Source: Clostridia bacterium (GTDB taxonomy: Bacteria > Bacillota > Clostridia > Saccharofermentanales > Saccharofermentanaceae). Taken from it: a stretch of 64,000 bases of DNA. The notes under the pieces were generated by a model. The model saw nothing but the letters and a program-made list of their open reading frames with translations, was not told the DNA's origin and did not search any database. The translations under genes and the position numbers were made by a program. The stretch is taken from the NCBI GenBank assembly GCA_016287245.1, contig JAEEWG010000008.1, positions 1 to 64,000 on the forward strand, given 5' to 3'. Numbering within the stretch: position 1 is the stretch's first letter; each line of letters begins with the position of its first letter. This document shows positions 8,664 through 17,511 of the stretch, piece by piece.

Positions 8664-9703
8664 ATGCCCTTCTTTCCTGGTTTTGGGAAAACCGCCGTAT
8701 CCTTCCCTGGAGATCTGACCGCACTCCTTATTCCACATGGATCTCTGAAGCCATGCTCCAGCAGACGCGTGTTGCTACCGTCCTCGACTATTACCCGAGA
8801 TTTTTAAGCCGTTTTCCTGACCCGAAAGCGCTCGCAACTGCTTCGGAAGATGAAGTCCTGAAAGTATGGGAAGGTCTCGGCTATTATTCCCGCGCGAAAA
8901 ACCTCATGAAGGGTGCCGCCTATATCTGCGAAAACTATAACGGAGATCTTCCTTCTGAACCCGATCTTCTCATCCGGATCCCCGGCATCGGGCCCTACAT
9001 GACAGGTGCGATCTCTTCCCTGGCTTTCGGGAAAGCCGTGCCCGCCGTAGATGGAAATGTCATCCGCATCTACTGCCGCCTCTATTCCCTTCCGCTTATT
9101 GCTTCGGAAGGAGCCACTTTCAAAGAGATATATAAAAGAGCGAACGCAGATATCCCGGAAGAAAACCCGGGCGACTTTAACGAAGCACTCATGGATCTGG
9201 GCGCGACTGTCTGCACACCAAGATCACCGAAATGCACGATCTGTCCTTTTTCTAATGAATGCAGCGCTTTTCTTCTCGGGAAACAGGAAGACTTCCCTGT
9301 GAAAAAGCAAAAGAAAGAAGTCCCCGTCGAAGAGCATACGATCCTGAAGATCTTTCTCGGGGAAAAGATCCTCGTGCGAAAGCGCCCCGACAAAGGTCTT
9401 CTTTCCGGTCTATATGAATTCATCGATCTTACGGGAACACTGTCAGAAAAGGAAGTCGAAAAGTGGGTATCTGATCTTTTCGGACAGAAAAAGAAGGGAA
9501 ACTCTTCCGATCCCTTTACCATTCGCCCGCTTGGCGGCGCGCATCACATCTTCTCGCATCTTCGCTGGAACATGACCGGATATGAGATCCATCTGCCGGC
9601 CAAAAAAGACGCAGAAAAGGCCGCCCGATCTCTGGGCGACCTTGTCAGCCAAAAAGAATATGAAGCACTCGCCTTCCCTTCTGCGCTCCGCGCATACCGC
9701 TGA
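8654..9703 (+). CDS. mutY: A/G-specific adenine DNA glycosylase
   Basis: A 349-residue MutY, which removes adenine mispaired with 8-oxoguanine. The catalytic Glu lies in SEAMLQQTRV near residue 33, the helix-hairpin-helix IPGIGPYMTGAI near 114, and the catalytic Asp in VDGNVIRIYCRL near 135. The 4Fe-4S loop has the expected C-x6-C-x2-C-x5-C spacing near residues 188-205. A NUDIX-like C-terminal domain follows and ends with HIFSHLRW, which recognises the damaged base. The start overlaps the HD gene and has little ribosome binding site of its own. Length and domain order are normal. Confidence 0.95.
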   Translation: MDVNALLSWFWENRRILPWRSDRTPYSTWISEAMLQQTRVATVLDYYPRFLSRFPDPKALATASEDEVLKVWEGLGYYSRAKNLMKGAAYICENYNGDLPSEPDLLIRIPGIGPYMTGAISSLAFGKAVPAVDGNVIRIYCRLYSLPLIASEGATFKEIYKRANADIPEENPGDFNEALMDLGATVCTPRSPKCTICPFSNECSAFLLGKQEDFPVKKQKKEVPVEEHTILKIFLGEKILVRKRPDKGLLSGLYEFIDLTGTLSEKEVEKWVSDLFGQKKKGNSSDPFTIRPLGGAHHIFSHLRWNMTGYEIHLPAKKDAEKAARSLGDLVSQKEYEALAFPSALRAYR

Positions 9704-9725
9704 AGCGCTTCCCTGGAAAACTGGA

Positions 9726-11420
9726 TCAGTCTGCGAACATGATGCCGATGAAAGCCTCTTCTCTCTTCTTGCCTGCGATCATGCTGTTCTTATCTGTCTT
9801 CAGCGCGATATCCGGCATCTCCGCATCGTCAAATCTTGAATATGCACGCAGGATCAAAAGTCCGCTTTCGGTATCGTAACCGATGACCTCGACGCGCGCA
9901 CTGCTCGGCAGTTCCATCTCTGCGCCGACAGTATCTGTCACGATATCGTACTCATTTCCCGTAAGCGGCATGATCGTCATAAACAGTCCGCGATGACACT
10001 TGGCCATAGTCGAAAGCTTCTTGATGTGTCCGTCTTCGGTAAGCGCATATTCAAAGTCCATAAACATGGTGCCCATGATTTCCACACGTTCACTTACGAG
10101 GAAGTGGTTCGGATCCAGAGCCGAGGATGGCTTGCTCTCAAAACACTCGACAAATACCGGAGTTTCTCCGTTTATATCGAAGATATAAGTGTAATAATCC
10201 TCTCCCTCGCAATCCATGGTCATGAGAAGATAGTACTTTCCGTTTACGCACATGACGTGACTTCCGTCAAAGGGATCGAGTTCTTCCATCCAGTCCATCT
10301 CTTCAAAATCCGAAGCATGAAGGACCGTTTTCTTCCCGTAAAGAGAAATCGTCACGGACTCCACTTCATACTGGCTGCTTCCGTTGTTGACGGTAAGTTC
10401 CAGTTCATCGAGAACGCCGTCGCCGTTAAAATCCCACATCAGTTTGTTCTCGCTTCCAAGACTCAGGGTAAAGCTCTTCGGCGTCGATCCGAAATAGGAC
10501 ATGTCGAAGATATCACCGTAGCCGGCTACCGGGATCTTGATACCGTTATAGTAAATACCGTCATAGGTCATTCCGAAGGAAAAGTCCCCGCCCTGAATAC
10601 GTGAGACGGCTTCGTTCGGGTCCTCGCCTCCCACGGTCTTTAAGTAGGAATAAAGGTAATTGGCAAAGGCATCCTGATCCTTGACCACATCGGAAAGAAG
10701 GATCTCCGATCCGTCGCTCGAACGGTAGTTCTCATAGGTCCGGGAAGTCCTGGACTCCTCGTTCGTCTCATAGTAATAGATCGTCGTACAGAACGACAGG
10801 ATCTGGCTGTCGGCACGGATGATCTCACATCCCATGCGGTATGTATACTCAAAAAGTTCAGAACCCGTTTTTTCGAGGTTTACGAATTCCTCTCTCTTTT
10901 TTTCAAAAGCCCGGCTGCAGGCATCTGCGTTATGCCAGGTGTATTCATCGAGGATCCTCTTTACAGAAGGAGATCCGCCTTCTGCTGTCATGACATCGTA
11001 TTCCACATCCACATCCGAAAGGAAGATCCCGTAATCCTGATCCCGGTGGGAATCAACTGCGCCGTATTTCATGACATCTCTTGTCTTTCCGATATTTTCA
11101 CCCTTCAGATCATGGCTTACGACCAGATCCGAGGAAGAGGGAGCTGCGGTCGTTTCCGTAGTCTCTGTCTCGCTTTCCGAAGAACTGTCTGTCGCTTCGG
11201 TTTCGGTCTCGGTCGGCTCCGAGGAAGCACTTGTATCACTTGTCTCTTCGGTCTCTGTAGTATCAGTAGGCTCCGTTTCTGTCGGTGCTTCTGTCGTCTC
11301 TGTTTCTCCACTCGGAAGTCCGATCTTCCCGCCTACATTACCGGATGATTTATCGGATGTACAGGCCACACATGTGCCTAAAACTGCCATACATAGTAAA
11401 GCTGCAACGATTCTTTTCAT
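9726..11420 (-). CDS. Secreted lipoprotein with Thr/Glu-rich stalk, unknown function
   Basis: A 564-residue predicted lipoprotein. MKRIVAALLCMAVLGTCVAC is a lipoprotein signal ending at the lipobox cysteine. Residues of about 22-100 are an almost pure Thr, Glu and Ser stalk, which is low complexity and probably spans the cell wall. The rest is a folded extracellular region with paired repeats of about 200 residues that resemble the DUF3298/RsiV style of extracellular domain (Tyr/Asp-rich, with FANYLYSYLK), and an EF-hand-like FNGDGVLDELEL near residue 330. The start at 11420 has GGGAG nine bases upstream; the open frame begins further upstream without support. I do not recognise a precise function. 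It lies 131 bases downstream of the sugar transporter cluster. Confidence 0.75.
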   Translation of the reverse strand: MKRIVAALLCMAVLGTCVACTSDKSSGNVGGKIGLPSGETETTEAPTETEPTDTTETEETSDTSASSEPTETETEATDSSSESETETTETTAAPSSSDLVVSHDLKGENIGKTRDVMKYGAVDSHRDQDYGIFLSDVDVEYDVMTAEGGSPSVKRILDEYTWHNADACSRAFEKKREEFVNLEKTGSELFEYTYRMGCEIIRADSQILSFCTTIYYYETNEESRTSRTYENYRSSDGSEILLSDVVKDQDAFANYLYSYLKTVGGEDPNEAVSRIQGGDFSFGMTYDGIYYNGIKIPVAGYGDIFDMSYFGSTPKSFTLSLGSENKLMWDFNGDGVLDELELTVNNGSSQYEVESVTISLYGKKTVLHASDFEEMDWMEELDPFDGSHVMCVNGKYYLLMTMDCEGEDYYTYIFDINGETPVFVECFESKPSSALDPNHFLVSERVEIMGTMFMDFEYALTEDGHIKKLSTMAKCHRGLFMTIMPLTGNEYDIVTDTVGAEMELPSSARVEVIGYDTESGLLILRAYSRFDDAEMPDIALKTDKNSMIAGKKREEAFIGIMFAD

Positions 11421-11550
11421 ACCACTTGTCTCCCTCATAAAAGCGTTGAAAAAAGCACAGGACCACCCTGTCTTTTCGTATGCTCTTTCTCGAAAAGAAC
11501 CTATCACTACAGGGGTAAAATGTCAAGAAAAACTGCGGTTTGAAATCGGA

Positions 11551-12591
11551 CTACTTCTCGATCTCCACGGTATAGGTCTCCGTGCCCACCGTGATGGAAG
11601 TGATATCGGTAAGGGAGCTGAAAAGCGTCTCCGCCACATAGTTGAACTGCTCCGGGGTCTCGCCTCTTTCGAGCATCTCGATCAGGGCCTGTACACGGGG
11701 TCCGTGAAGCGGATTACACTCCGCGATACATGAGATCTTCCCTTCCTTCAGGAACTGTCTGGCGTCCTTGTTGATACCGTCAAAGGAGACCACCATGATC
11801 TCGCCGTTTAAGATGTCAGGGCCTGCCTTCTTACCGGCCGCTTCGATCGCCGCGATGGCACCGATGGCCTCATTGTCGTTTTCGCAGTAGACCACATTGA
11901 TATTGTCGTATTTTCGGAGAAACGATGCCATGACTTCTTTTCCGCGGACTTCGGTAAAATCTCCGCTCTCCGAAGCCAGAAGATCCCATCCGTAATCTCT
12001 TGCCGCATTATTCAGCGCTCTCGTTCTTCCGATCTGGGCCGTCGATCCGAGCGTTCCCTGAATATTGACGATATGGACATCTTCCGGAGCGATACTGTTC
12101 TTTTCCGTAAATTCGTGAAGCCAGGTCGTCATCTTCTGCCCTTCGAGTTCGAAATCCGAACCGACCCAGCAGGTATAAAGGGATCTGTCCTGGACATCGA
12201 CTCTACGGTCAACGATGATCACGGGGATACCGGCATCCTTCGCTTCTTTTAATACGAAATCCCAGCCGGTCTCTGTCTCCGGCGCCAGGACGATATAGTC
12301 TACATCCTGCTGGATGAACATGCGAAGTGCCGTGACCTGATTGGCCTGCTTCTGCTGGCCGTTCTTATAGATCAGTTTAAAGCCGTTCTCCTCGGAAAGC
12401 GCACTCTGCATCGACTCGGTATTCGTTCTTCTCCAGTCGGATTCCGCGCCGAGCTGGGAAAAGCCGACAGTAACCATCTTCTTGTCGGTCGTCGATTCTG
12501 TTGTACTTTCAGAAACAGCACTACTCCGACAGGCAACCGAAGCGGTTGCCAGCAGGAGTAGTAATGCTGCCAGACAGGCTGTTTTTTTCAT
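11551..12591 (-). CDS. Sugar ABC transporter substrate-binding lipoprotein (YtfQ-like)
   Basis: A 346-residue periplasmic-binding-protein-like lipoprotein: the signal MKKTACLAALLLLLATASVAC ends at the lipobox cysteine, then comes a type I sugar-binding fold. VTVGFSQLGAESDWRRTNTE and the VDYIVLAPETETGWD stretch are characteristic of galactofuranose/YtfQ-type binding proteins. It is the last gene of the cluster, 12 bases after a permease. A second, related binding protein is encoded before the ATPase, so the transporter has two receptors. The exact sugar cannot be read from sequence. Confidence 0.88.
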   Translation of the reverse strand: MKKTACLAALLLLLATASVACRSSAVSESTTESTTDKKMVTVGFSQLGAESDWRRTNTESMQSALSEENGFKLIYKNGQQKQANQVTALRMFIQQDVDYIVLAPETETGWDFVLKEAKDAGIPVIIVDRRVDVQDRSLYTCWVGSDFELEGQKMTTWLHEFTEKNSIAPEDVHIVNIQGTLGSTAQIGRTRALNNAARDYGWDLLASESGDFTEVRGKEVMASFLRKYDNINVVYCENDNEAIGAIAAIEAAGKKAGPDILNGEIMVVSFDGINKDARQFLKEGKISCIAECNPLHGPRVQALIEMLERGETPEQFNYVAETLFSSLTDITSITVGTETYTVEIEK

Positions 12592-12603
12592 TCCAAATGC
12601 TCC

Positions 12604-13647
12604 TTACGTTTTGAGCGCTCTTTTCTTCTGCCTTATAACGATGCTCTGGATCACGAGGAAGAGGCAAAGCATAGCGGCAATGGTGATACCGGTCCACCAG
12701 GCCTGATCGAGACCTGCGGAAGCAACGATATTCTGAATGGTACTTAAGGAGAGCACACCGAAGAGCGTTCCTATGATGTTTCCGACACCACCTGTGAGCA
12801 TCGTACCGCCGATGATCGAGGAAGCGATGGCATTCATCTCCATGCCCGTCGCATGAGATGCCGCACCGGAACCAACATGGAGGAAGTACACATATCCGCC
12901 GATGCCGGCCATCAGGCTGCAGACAATGTGGGAAAGGAACTTGGTCCTTTTTACATTGACGCCGAGCATCAGAGCGCTCTGCTGGTTTCCGCCCACTGCA
13001 TAGAAGTTTCTTCCGAGCTTCGTATAGCGAAGTACCAAGAATAATATTACCACAATGATCAGGGCGACCACTACACCTATCTCCACATAGGCCGGTATGT
13101 ACATGCCCTTTTTGTTATAAGATCCCATCTTCGGAACGGTGATACGTGTGTTCTTAAGTTTGGTGAAATCCTTGTTCTGTACGTTGAAAGGAGCAGTGTT
13201 GACGATGGTCGTCATGCCTCGCGCGAAGAACATTCCGGCGAGTGATACGATAAACGGCTGGATGTCAAAGTACGCGACCAGGATGCCCTGGATGATGCCG
13301 TAGGCAAGTCCGATACCAAGCGCGATCAGTATTGAAACGAAGATGTTCGGATTACTGGTCTTATCGAGATAGACGGCACAGCACATGGAGACGAGAGCGA
13401 CGACGCCGCCGACGGAGATATCGATCCCGCCGGTGATCATGACGATGCTCATGCCGCAGGCCGTGATGATCAGTGCCGCATTGGCGTTAAGGATGTTAAA
13501 GAACATCTGCGGTTTTCTGAAACCGGAACCCTGGAACACGATCGCGCCGATATACATCAGAAGGAAGATCACGATGGTGATAGCAAGAAGAAGATTGGTG
13601 TCACTGACTTTATTAAAAATGCCACCTTTAAGTTTTTTCTTATCCAT
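12604..13647 (-). CDS. Sugar ABC transporter permease (YjfF-like)
   Basis: A 347-residue integral membrane protein with 8-10 hydrophobic segments and the family motif around ASSIIGGTMLTGGVGN near residue 275. It belongs to the ribose/galactofuranose permease family (RbsC/YjfF/YtfT). Its start overlaps the last base of the previous permease, and the second binding protein follows 12 bases later. A positively charged C terminus (RQKKRALKT) faces the cytoplasm. It probably forms a heterodimer with the 13647-14720 product. Confidence 0.9.
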   Translation of the reverse strand: MDKKKLKGGIFNKVSDTNLLLAITIVIFLLMYIGAIVFQGSGFRKPQMFFNILNANAALIITACGMSIVMITGGIDISVGGVVALVSMCCAVYLDKTSNPNIFVSILIALGIGLAYGIIQGILVAYFDIQPFIVSLAGMFFARGMTTIVNTAPFNVQNKDFTKLKNTRITVPKMGSYNKKGMYIPAYVEIGVVVALIIVVILFLVLRYTKLGRNFYAVGGNQQSALMLGVNVKRTKFLSHIVCSLMAGIGGYVYFLHVGSGAASHATGMEMNAIASSIIGGTMLTGGVGNIIGTLFGVLSLSTIQNIVASAGLDQAWWTGITIAAMLCLFLVIQSIVIRQKKRALKT

Positions 13648-14720
13648 TATGCCTCCCCCTTACCTGCGCGCTTTGGTGTGAGTTTTTTGACAGCACTGCC
13701 AAGACCTTCTCTTACCTTCGGTGCCGAGAAGAACACCAGAAGGATAACGACGACTGCCTTATAGGCGGCCAGAGCGTCAGACTGTACGTTGAATTTATAA
13801 AGTGTCGTAGTCAGGAACTGGATAACGTACGCGCCGAGAACGGAAGCCCACATGTTGAACTTACCTCCCGAAAGTGCGTTTCCGCCGAGTGCGACTGCCA
13901 GGATGGCGTCCATCTCGATGTCCTTCGCAATGACAGAATAGTTAATGGTGGAAAGTCGGCTGACCTTAATAAGTGCCGCCACAGCGACGCACAGACCTAA
14001 GATGACGAACGCGATGAATTTGATGAGCGTCGGGTTGATACCGTTCAGTCTGGCCGACTTTTCATTGATTCCAACGGCCTGGGTGTAGAGGCCGAGATTG
14101 GTGAACTTCAGGACGAGTGCCATAACGACGATACATATGAGGACGATGAATACGGTCGTCGGTATCGGCACCCCGGGGATGAAGCCGCCGAAGTAGGAAA
14201 ACTTCGGATCAGGCACGATCGGAAGTTCATTATTATTGATCCATGCTGCGATGGACCGCCCTGCTGTAAACAGGATCAAGGTGGCGATCATAGGCTGTAT
14301 CTTGAAGAACGATACGAGTGCGCCGTTGAATGCGCCGCACAGCATACCTACGAGACAGGCCACCAAGAAAGCGACGATGATCGGTGCCTGGATCGCATCG
14401 GGTCTCGAGTTAGTGCCGCAGAGGACGCGCAGCATAGCCGAGCCGGCGATAGCGATCGTTGCACCGACGGAGATATCCTGTCCACCGGATGCCGCGGTAA
14501 CGAGCGTCATGCCGATCGCCAGGATCGCAAGTTCCGATCCGTAATCCAAAATAGTGATCAGATAGCCGGAGAGGACCGGATTTCCTGCGTTATTCTTACC
14601 CAGAGATACCTTGAAGAATCCCGGGTCGACGATCAGATTTATCACCGCCAGCAGAATAAGCGCCATGATCGGGATAAATAACTGATTGCCGGTTATTTTC
14701 TTAACTATAGACTTGAACAT
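13647..14720 (-). CDS. Sugar ABC transporter permease (YtfT-like)
   Basis: A 357-residue polytopic permease of the RbsC/YtfT family. The motif MDAILAVALGGNALSGGKFN near residue 270 contacts the ATPase, and SGGQDISVGATIA near 85 is typical. It starts 3 bases after the ATPase gene and is directly followed by the second permease, so the four transporter genes are tightly coupled. Confidence 0.9.
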   Translation of the reverse strand: MFKSIVKKITGNQLFIPIMALILLAVINLIVDPGFFKVSLGKNNAGNPVLSGYLITILDYGSELAILAIGMTLVTAASGGQDISVGATIAIAGSAMLRVLCGTNSRPDAIQAPIIVAFLVACLVGMLCGAFNGALVSFFKIQPMIATLILFTAGRSIAAWINNNELPIVPDPKFSYFGGFIPGVPIPTTVFIVLICIVVMALVLKFTNLGLYTQAVGINEKSARLNGINPTLIKFIAFVILGLCVAVAALIKVSRLSTINYSVIAKDIEMDAILAVALGGNALSGGKFNMWASVLGAYVIQFLTTTLYKFNVQSDALAAYKAVVVILLVFFSAPKVREGLGSAVKKLTPKRAGKGEA

Positions 14721-14723
14721 TCT

Positions 14724-16229
14724 TTACTCTCCTCCTGCGATGGTGCTCATGATCTTCGTCTGTGTAAGATCTTCACCTGATAGTTCTCCGACGACTTTCC
14801 GGTCACGCATGACAACGAGTCGTGAACACGTTCTCAGCATCTCGTCGGTCTCGGAAGAGATAAAGGTAACACTCATACCCTCGGAAGCCAGTTCCAGAAC
14901 GAGCTTCTGGATATCGACTTTCGTACCGACATCGATACCACGTGTCGGTTCATCGAGGATGAGGTATTCCGGATGCATCAGCAGCCATCTTGCGAGGATG
15001 ACCTTCTGCTGGTTACCGCCGGATAAAGACTTGATCGGCGTATCGGCCGATGCCGTCTTGATACTCAGTTTCTTGATGTATTCATCAGCGAACTGATTGG
15101 CCTGGGCCTTGGTAAAGGGTTTGAAAAATCCCTTCATGACCTGAAGCGCCAGGATGATGTTATCGCGTACGGAAAGATCGCCGATGATACCATCGATCTT
15201 ACGGTCTTCCGGAAGATACGCAATACCGTATTTCATGGCATCTCTCGGTGAATGGATCTTCACCTGTCTGCCATTGACTTTCACCTTGCCGCCGGTGACG
15301 CGGTCCGCGCCGAATATAGCACGGACGCACTCACTACGGCCGGAGCCAAGAAGCCCCGTGAACCCGTTTACTTCTCCCTTGTTGATATAGAAGTTGAATG
15401 GTTTGATCCCGGAAACACTGCAAAGCTTCTCTGCTTCGAAGACCCTTGAGCCGGCGTCCCCCGCGTGATATCCTTCTTGTTCTCCCTTGATATCAGAAAG
15501 GTCGTCCATCTCTTTTCCGAGCATCTTTGCAACGAGCTTAACTCTCGGAAGATCCCTGATCTCGTACTCTCCTACAAGCTGACCGTCACGTAATACCGTG
15601 ATCTTGTCACATACTTCATAGACCTGATCGAGGAAGTGGGTCACGAAAATGATGCCCACGCCAAGCGCCTTGAGATCGCGCATCAGGCCAAATAATTTTT
15701 CTACCTCTTGCTCATCTAAAGAAGAAGTCGGTTCATCAAGGATCAGTACCTTACAATCCATATCTACTGCCCGGGCGATGGCTACCATCTGCTGTACGGC
15801 AATCGAGCAGTTGCCCAGCTGCTGTGTAGCTCTTGCCGGGATATCCAGTTTTTTCAAGAGTCTGTCCGCATCGGCATTCATCTTTTTCCAGTTGGTCAGA
15901 GGACTTTTGCCGCGACTCACATACATGTTTTCCGCCACCGTCAGGTTCGGGCACAGCGTGATCTCCTGATACACGGTGCTGATACCGAGTTTCTGTGCAT
16001 CCTGCGGGGAATGGATATTCACTGTCTTTCCGTCAAGAATGATCGCTCCGCCATCTTTCGGATACACACCGGTGAGTACTTTAATCAATGTGGATTTGCC
16101 GGCGCCGTTCTCGCCCATCAGTGCATGTATCTCGCCTTTATTCAGAGTAAAGTCGACCTTCTGTAATGCACGCACGCCAGGAAAAGTTTTGTCGATCGCT
16201 CGCATTTTAAGCAAACTATTATTATCCAC
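14724..16229 (-). CDS. Sugar ABC transporter ATPase, two nucleotide-binding domains (YtfR-like)
   Basis: A 501-residue ABC ATPase of the MglA/RbsA/YtfR class with two fused nucleotide-binding domains. Domain one has Walker A GENGAGKST near residue 38 and Walker B VLILDEPTSSLD near 160. Domain two has the altered Walker A GLLGSGRSE near 292, the signature LSGGNQQK near 402 and ILDEPTRGID near 425. The degenerate second Walker A is normal for this family. It powers uptake with the two permeases encoded downstream. A hairpin between the preceding binding-protein gene and this one probably lowers its expression relative to the receptor. Confidence 0.93.
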   Translation of the reverse strand: MDNNSLLKMRAIDKTFPGVRALQKVDFTLNKGEIHALMGENGAGKSTLIKVLTGVYPKDGGAIILDGKTVNIHSPQDAQKLGISTVYQEITLCPNLTVAENMYVSRGKSPLTNWKKMNADADRLLKKLDIPARATQQLGNCSIAVQQMVAIARAVDMDCKVLILDEPTSSLDEQEVEKLFGLMRDLKALGVGIIFVTHFLDQVYEVCDKITVLRDGQLVGEYEIRDLPRVKLVAKMLGKEMDDLSDIKGEQEGYHAGDAGSRVFEAEKLCSVSGIKPFNFYINKGEVNGFTGLLGSGRSECVRAIFGADRVTGGKVKVNGRQVKIHSPRDAMKYGIAYLPEDRKIDGIIGDLSVRDNIILALQVMKGFFKPFTKAQANQFADEYIKKLSIKTASADTPIKSLSGGNQQKVILARWLLMHPEYLILDEPTRGIDVGTKVDIQKLVLELASEGMSVTFISSETDEMLRTCSRLVVMRDRKVVGELSGEDLTQTKIMSTIAGGE

Positions 16230-16263
16230 GGGTTATACCTCTTGTGCTTCGGATTTTTTAAAA

Positions 16264-16306
16264 AACGCAGTGCGGTTTCTCCTCACGGATCCATCCGCAC
16301 CGCGTT
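16264..16306 (-). terminator. Leaky terminator between binding protein and ATPase
   Basis: The arms AACGCaGTGCGG and CCGCACcGCGTT form a GC-rich stem, and on the minus strand the stem is followed by TTTTTT. It lies about 20 bases after the stop of the upstream binding protein. Such partial terminators let binding proteins be made in excess over membrane components. Confidence 0.65.
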
Positions 16307-16327
16307 TTTCAGGTAAATGGTTACATA

Positions 16328-17374
16328 TCAGATGCCGTATTTATCTACGTCTTCCTGCTTGATGGTTGCAGCATCGAAGCCCTTTTCTTCCATGATGATG
16401 GTCTTCTCAGGTGTCTTGCCTGCTTCGAGGTCCTTAATGATGCTGTCGATGTAGCTTGCCTGGAACGGGTTGCACTGACCGTCGTAATTCCAGTTCTGCT
16501 TTAAGAGTTCTTCCAGAGCCCACTTGTTGCAGTCAAAGCCCATTACGATAACGTCCTTGCCTACGCCGTGAGAGATACCTGCTGCGTCAAGAGCTGCAAC
16601 AGCGCCCTTCGCCATATCGTCGTTCTCAGCATAGATTACGTTGAACTTCGTACCGGAGTCGATAACGGACTGTACGATCTGCTGTGCCTTCTCAGCGTTC
16701 CACTCAGCGGTCTGCTGCTTAACGATCGTCCAGTTGCCTTCAGCGGCTACCTTTGTATCGAGAGCACCGGATCTGCCCTGCTGAGCTGCGGAACCCATAA
16801 CACCCTGGATATGAATTACGTTGTACTCGGAAAGATTCTGGCTTGCGAGCCAGTCAACTGCTGTCTGGCCTTCCTTAGCCATATCGGAAACGATAGAAGC
16901 TTCATAGAGGCTCGGGTCTGCGTTGATGGTTCTGTCGAAGAGGATGACCTTAACGCCGGCGTTCTTTGCATCCTGGAGAACGGAATCCCAACCTGCTACG
17001 TCAGCAGCGGAAAGGAGAAGATAATCTACTTCGTTCTGGATGAATGTCTGAGCGTACTGGATCTGCTCATCGTTCTTGAGGCTGTAGGAGAAAGATGCGT
17101 CATAGCCGTTCTCCTTGGTGAACATAGCCTTCAGGTCTGCGTCGTTTGCTGTACGGTAACCGGACTCGTTCGGGTCGTTGTTGATGATACCTACTTTAAT
17201 AAGACCTGTGCTCTCTTCTTTGCTAGCCTCTGTGGTTGTTTCAGGTGCTTCAGTTGCCTTTTCGGTTTCTGTCGGCTTTGCTGTTGTCGTTGTTGTTGTT
17301 GTGCTGGAGCTGCTGCATCCTGCGAGACTGAAAGCAAAAACAGAAGCCATGATAAGTGCTACTACTTTTTTCAT
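16328..17374 (-). CDS. Sugar-binding lipoprotein, first receptor of the transporter
   Basis: A 348-residue lipoprotein: signal ALIMASVFAFSLAGC with the lipobox at LAGC, a Thr/Glu-rich linker (about residues 25-57), then a sugar-binding fold with GIINNDPNESGYRTANDAD and VDYLLLSAADVAGWD. It is related to the receptor at 11551-12591 but clearly divergent. It is the first transporter gene and is preceded by the two-component regulators. GGGAGG precedes the start. The strong start signal and the terminator after it suggest high expression. Confidence 0.88.
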   Translation of the reverse strand: MKKVVALIMASVFAFSLAGCSSSSTTTTTTTAKPTETEKATEAPETTTEASKEESTGLIKVGIINNDPNESGYRTANDADLKAMFTKENGYDASFSYSLKNDEQIQYAQTFIQNEVDYLLLSAADVAGWDSVLQDAKNAGVKVILFDRTINADPSLYEASIVSDMAKEGQTAVDWLASQNLSEYNVIHIQGVMGSAAQQGRSGALDTKVAAEGNWTIVKQQTAEWNAEKAQQIVQSVIDSGTKFNVIYAENDDMAKGAVAALDAAGISHGVGKDVIVMGFDCNKWALEELLKQNWNYDGQCNPFQASYIDSIIKDLEAGKTPEKTIIMEEKGFDAATIKQEDVDKYGI

Positions 17375-17466
17375 GATTTACCTCCCTGGATAGTCACTTT
17401 TTCGGGGTCCTTCCCCCTTCATCTGACTTCATTTTAGGTTTGTCACAAAAAAAGACCATTCACAAA

Positions 17467-17511
17467 AAACGGAAACGAAGTTGGATTTTTTATCCCTTAC
17501 GATTTCCGTTT
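17467..17511 (-). terminator. Terminator after the YesM-type kinase
   Basis: AAACGGAAA at 17467-17475 pairs with TTTCCGTTT at 17503-17511, with a smaller inner GGGAT/ATCC pairing. On the minus strand the stem is followed by TTTTTT. It starts at the kinase stop codon, so the sugar-binding gene downstream probably has its own promoter in the remaining 90 bases, which I could not pinpoint. Confidence 0.65.
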
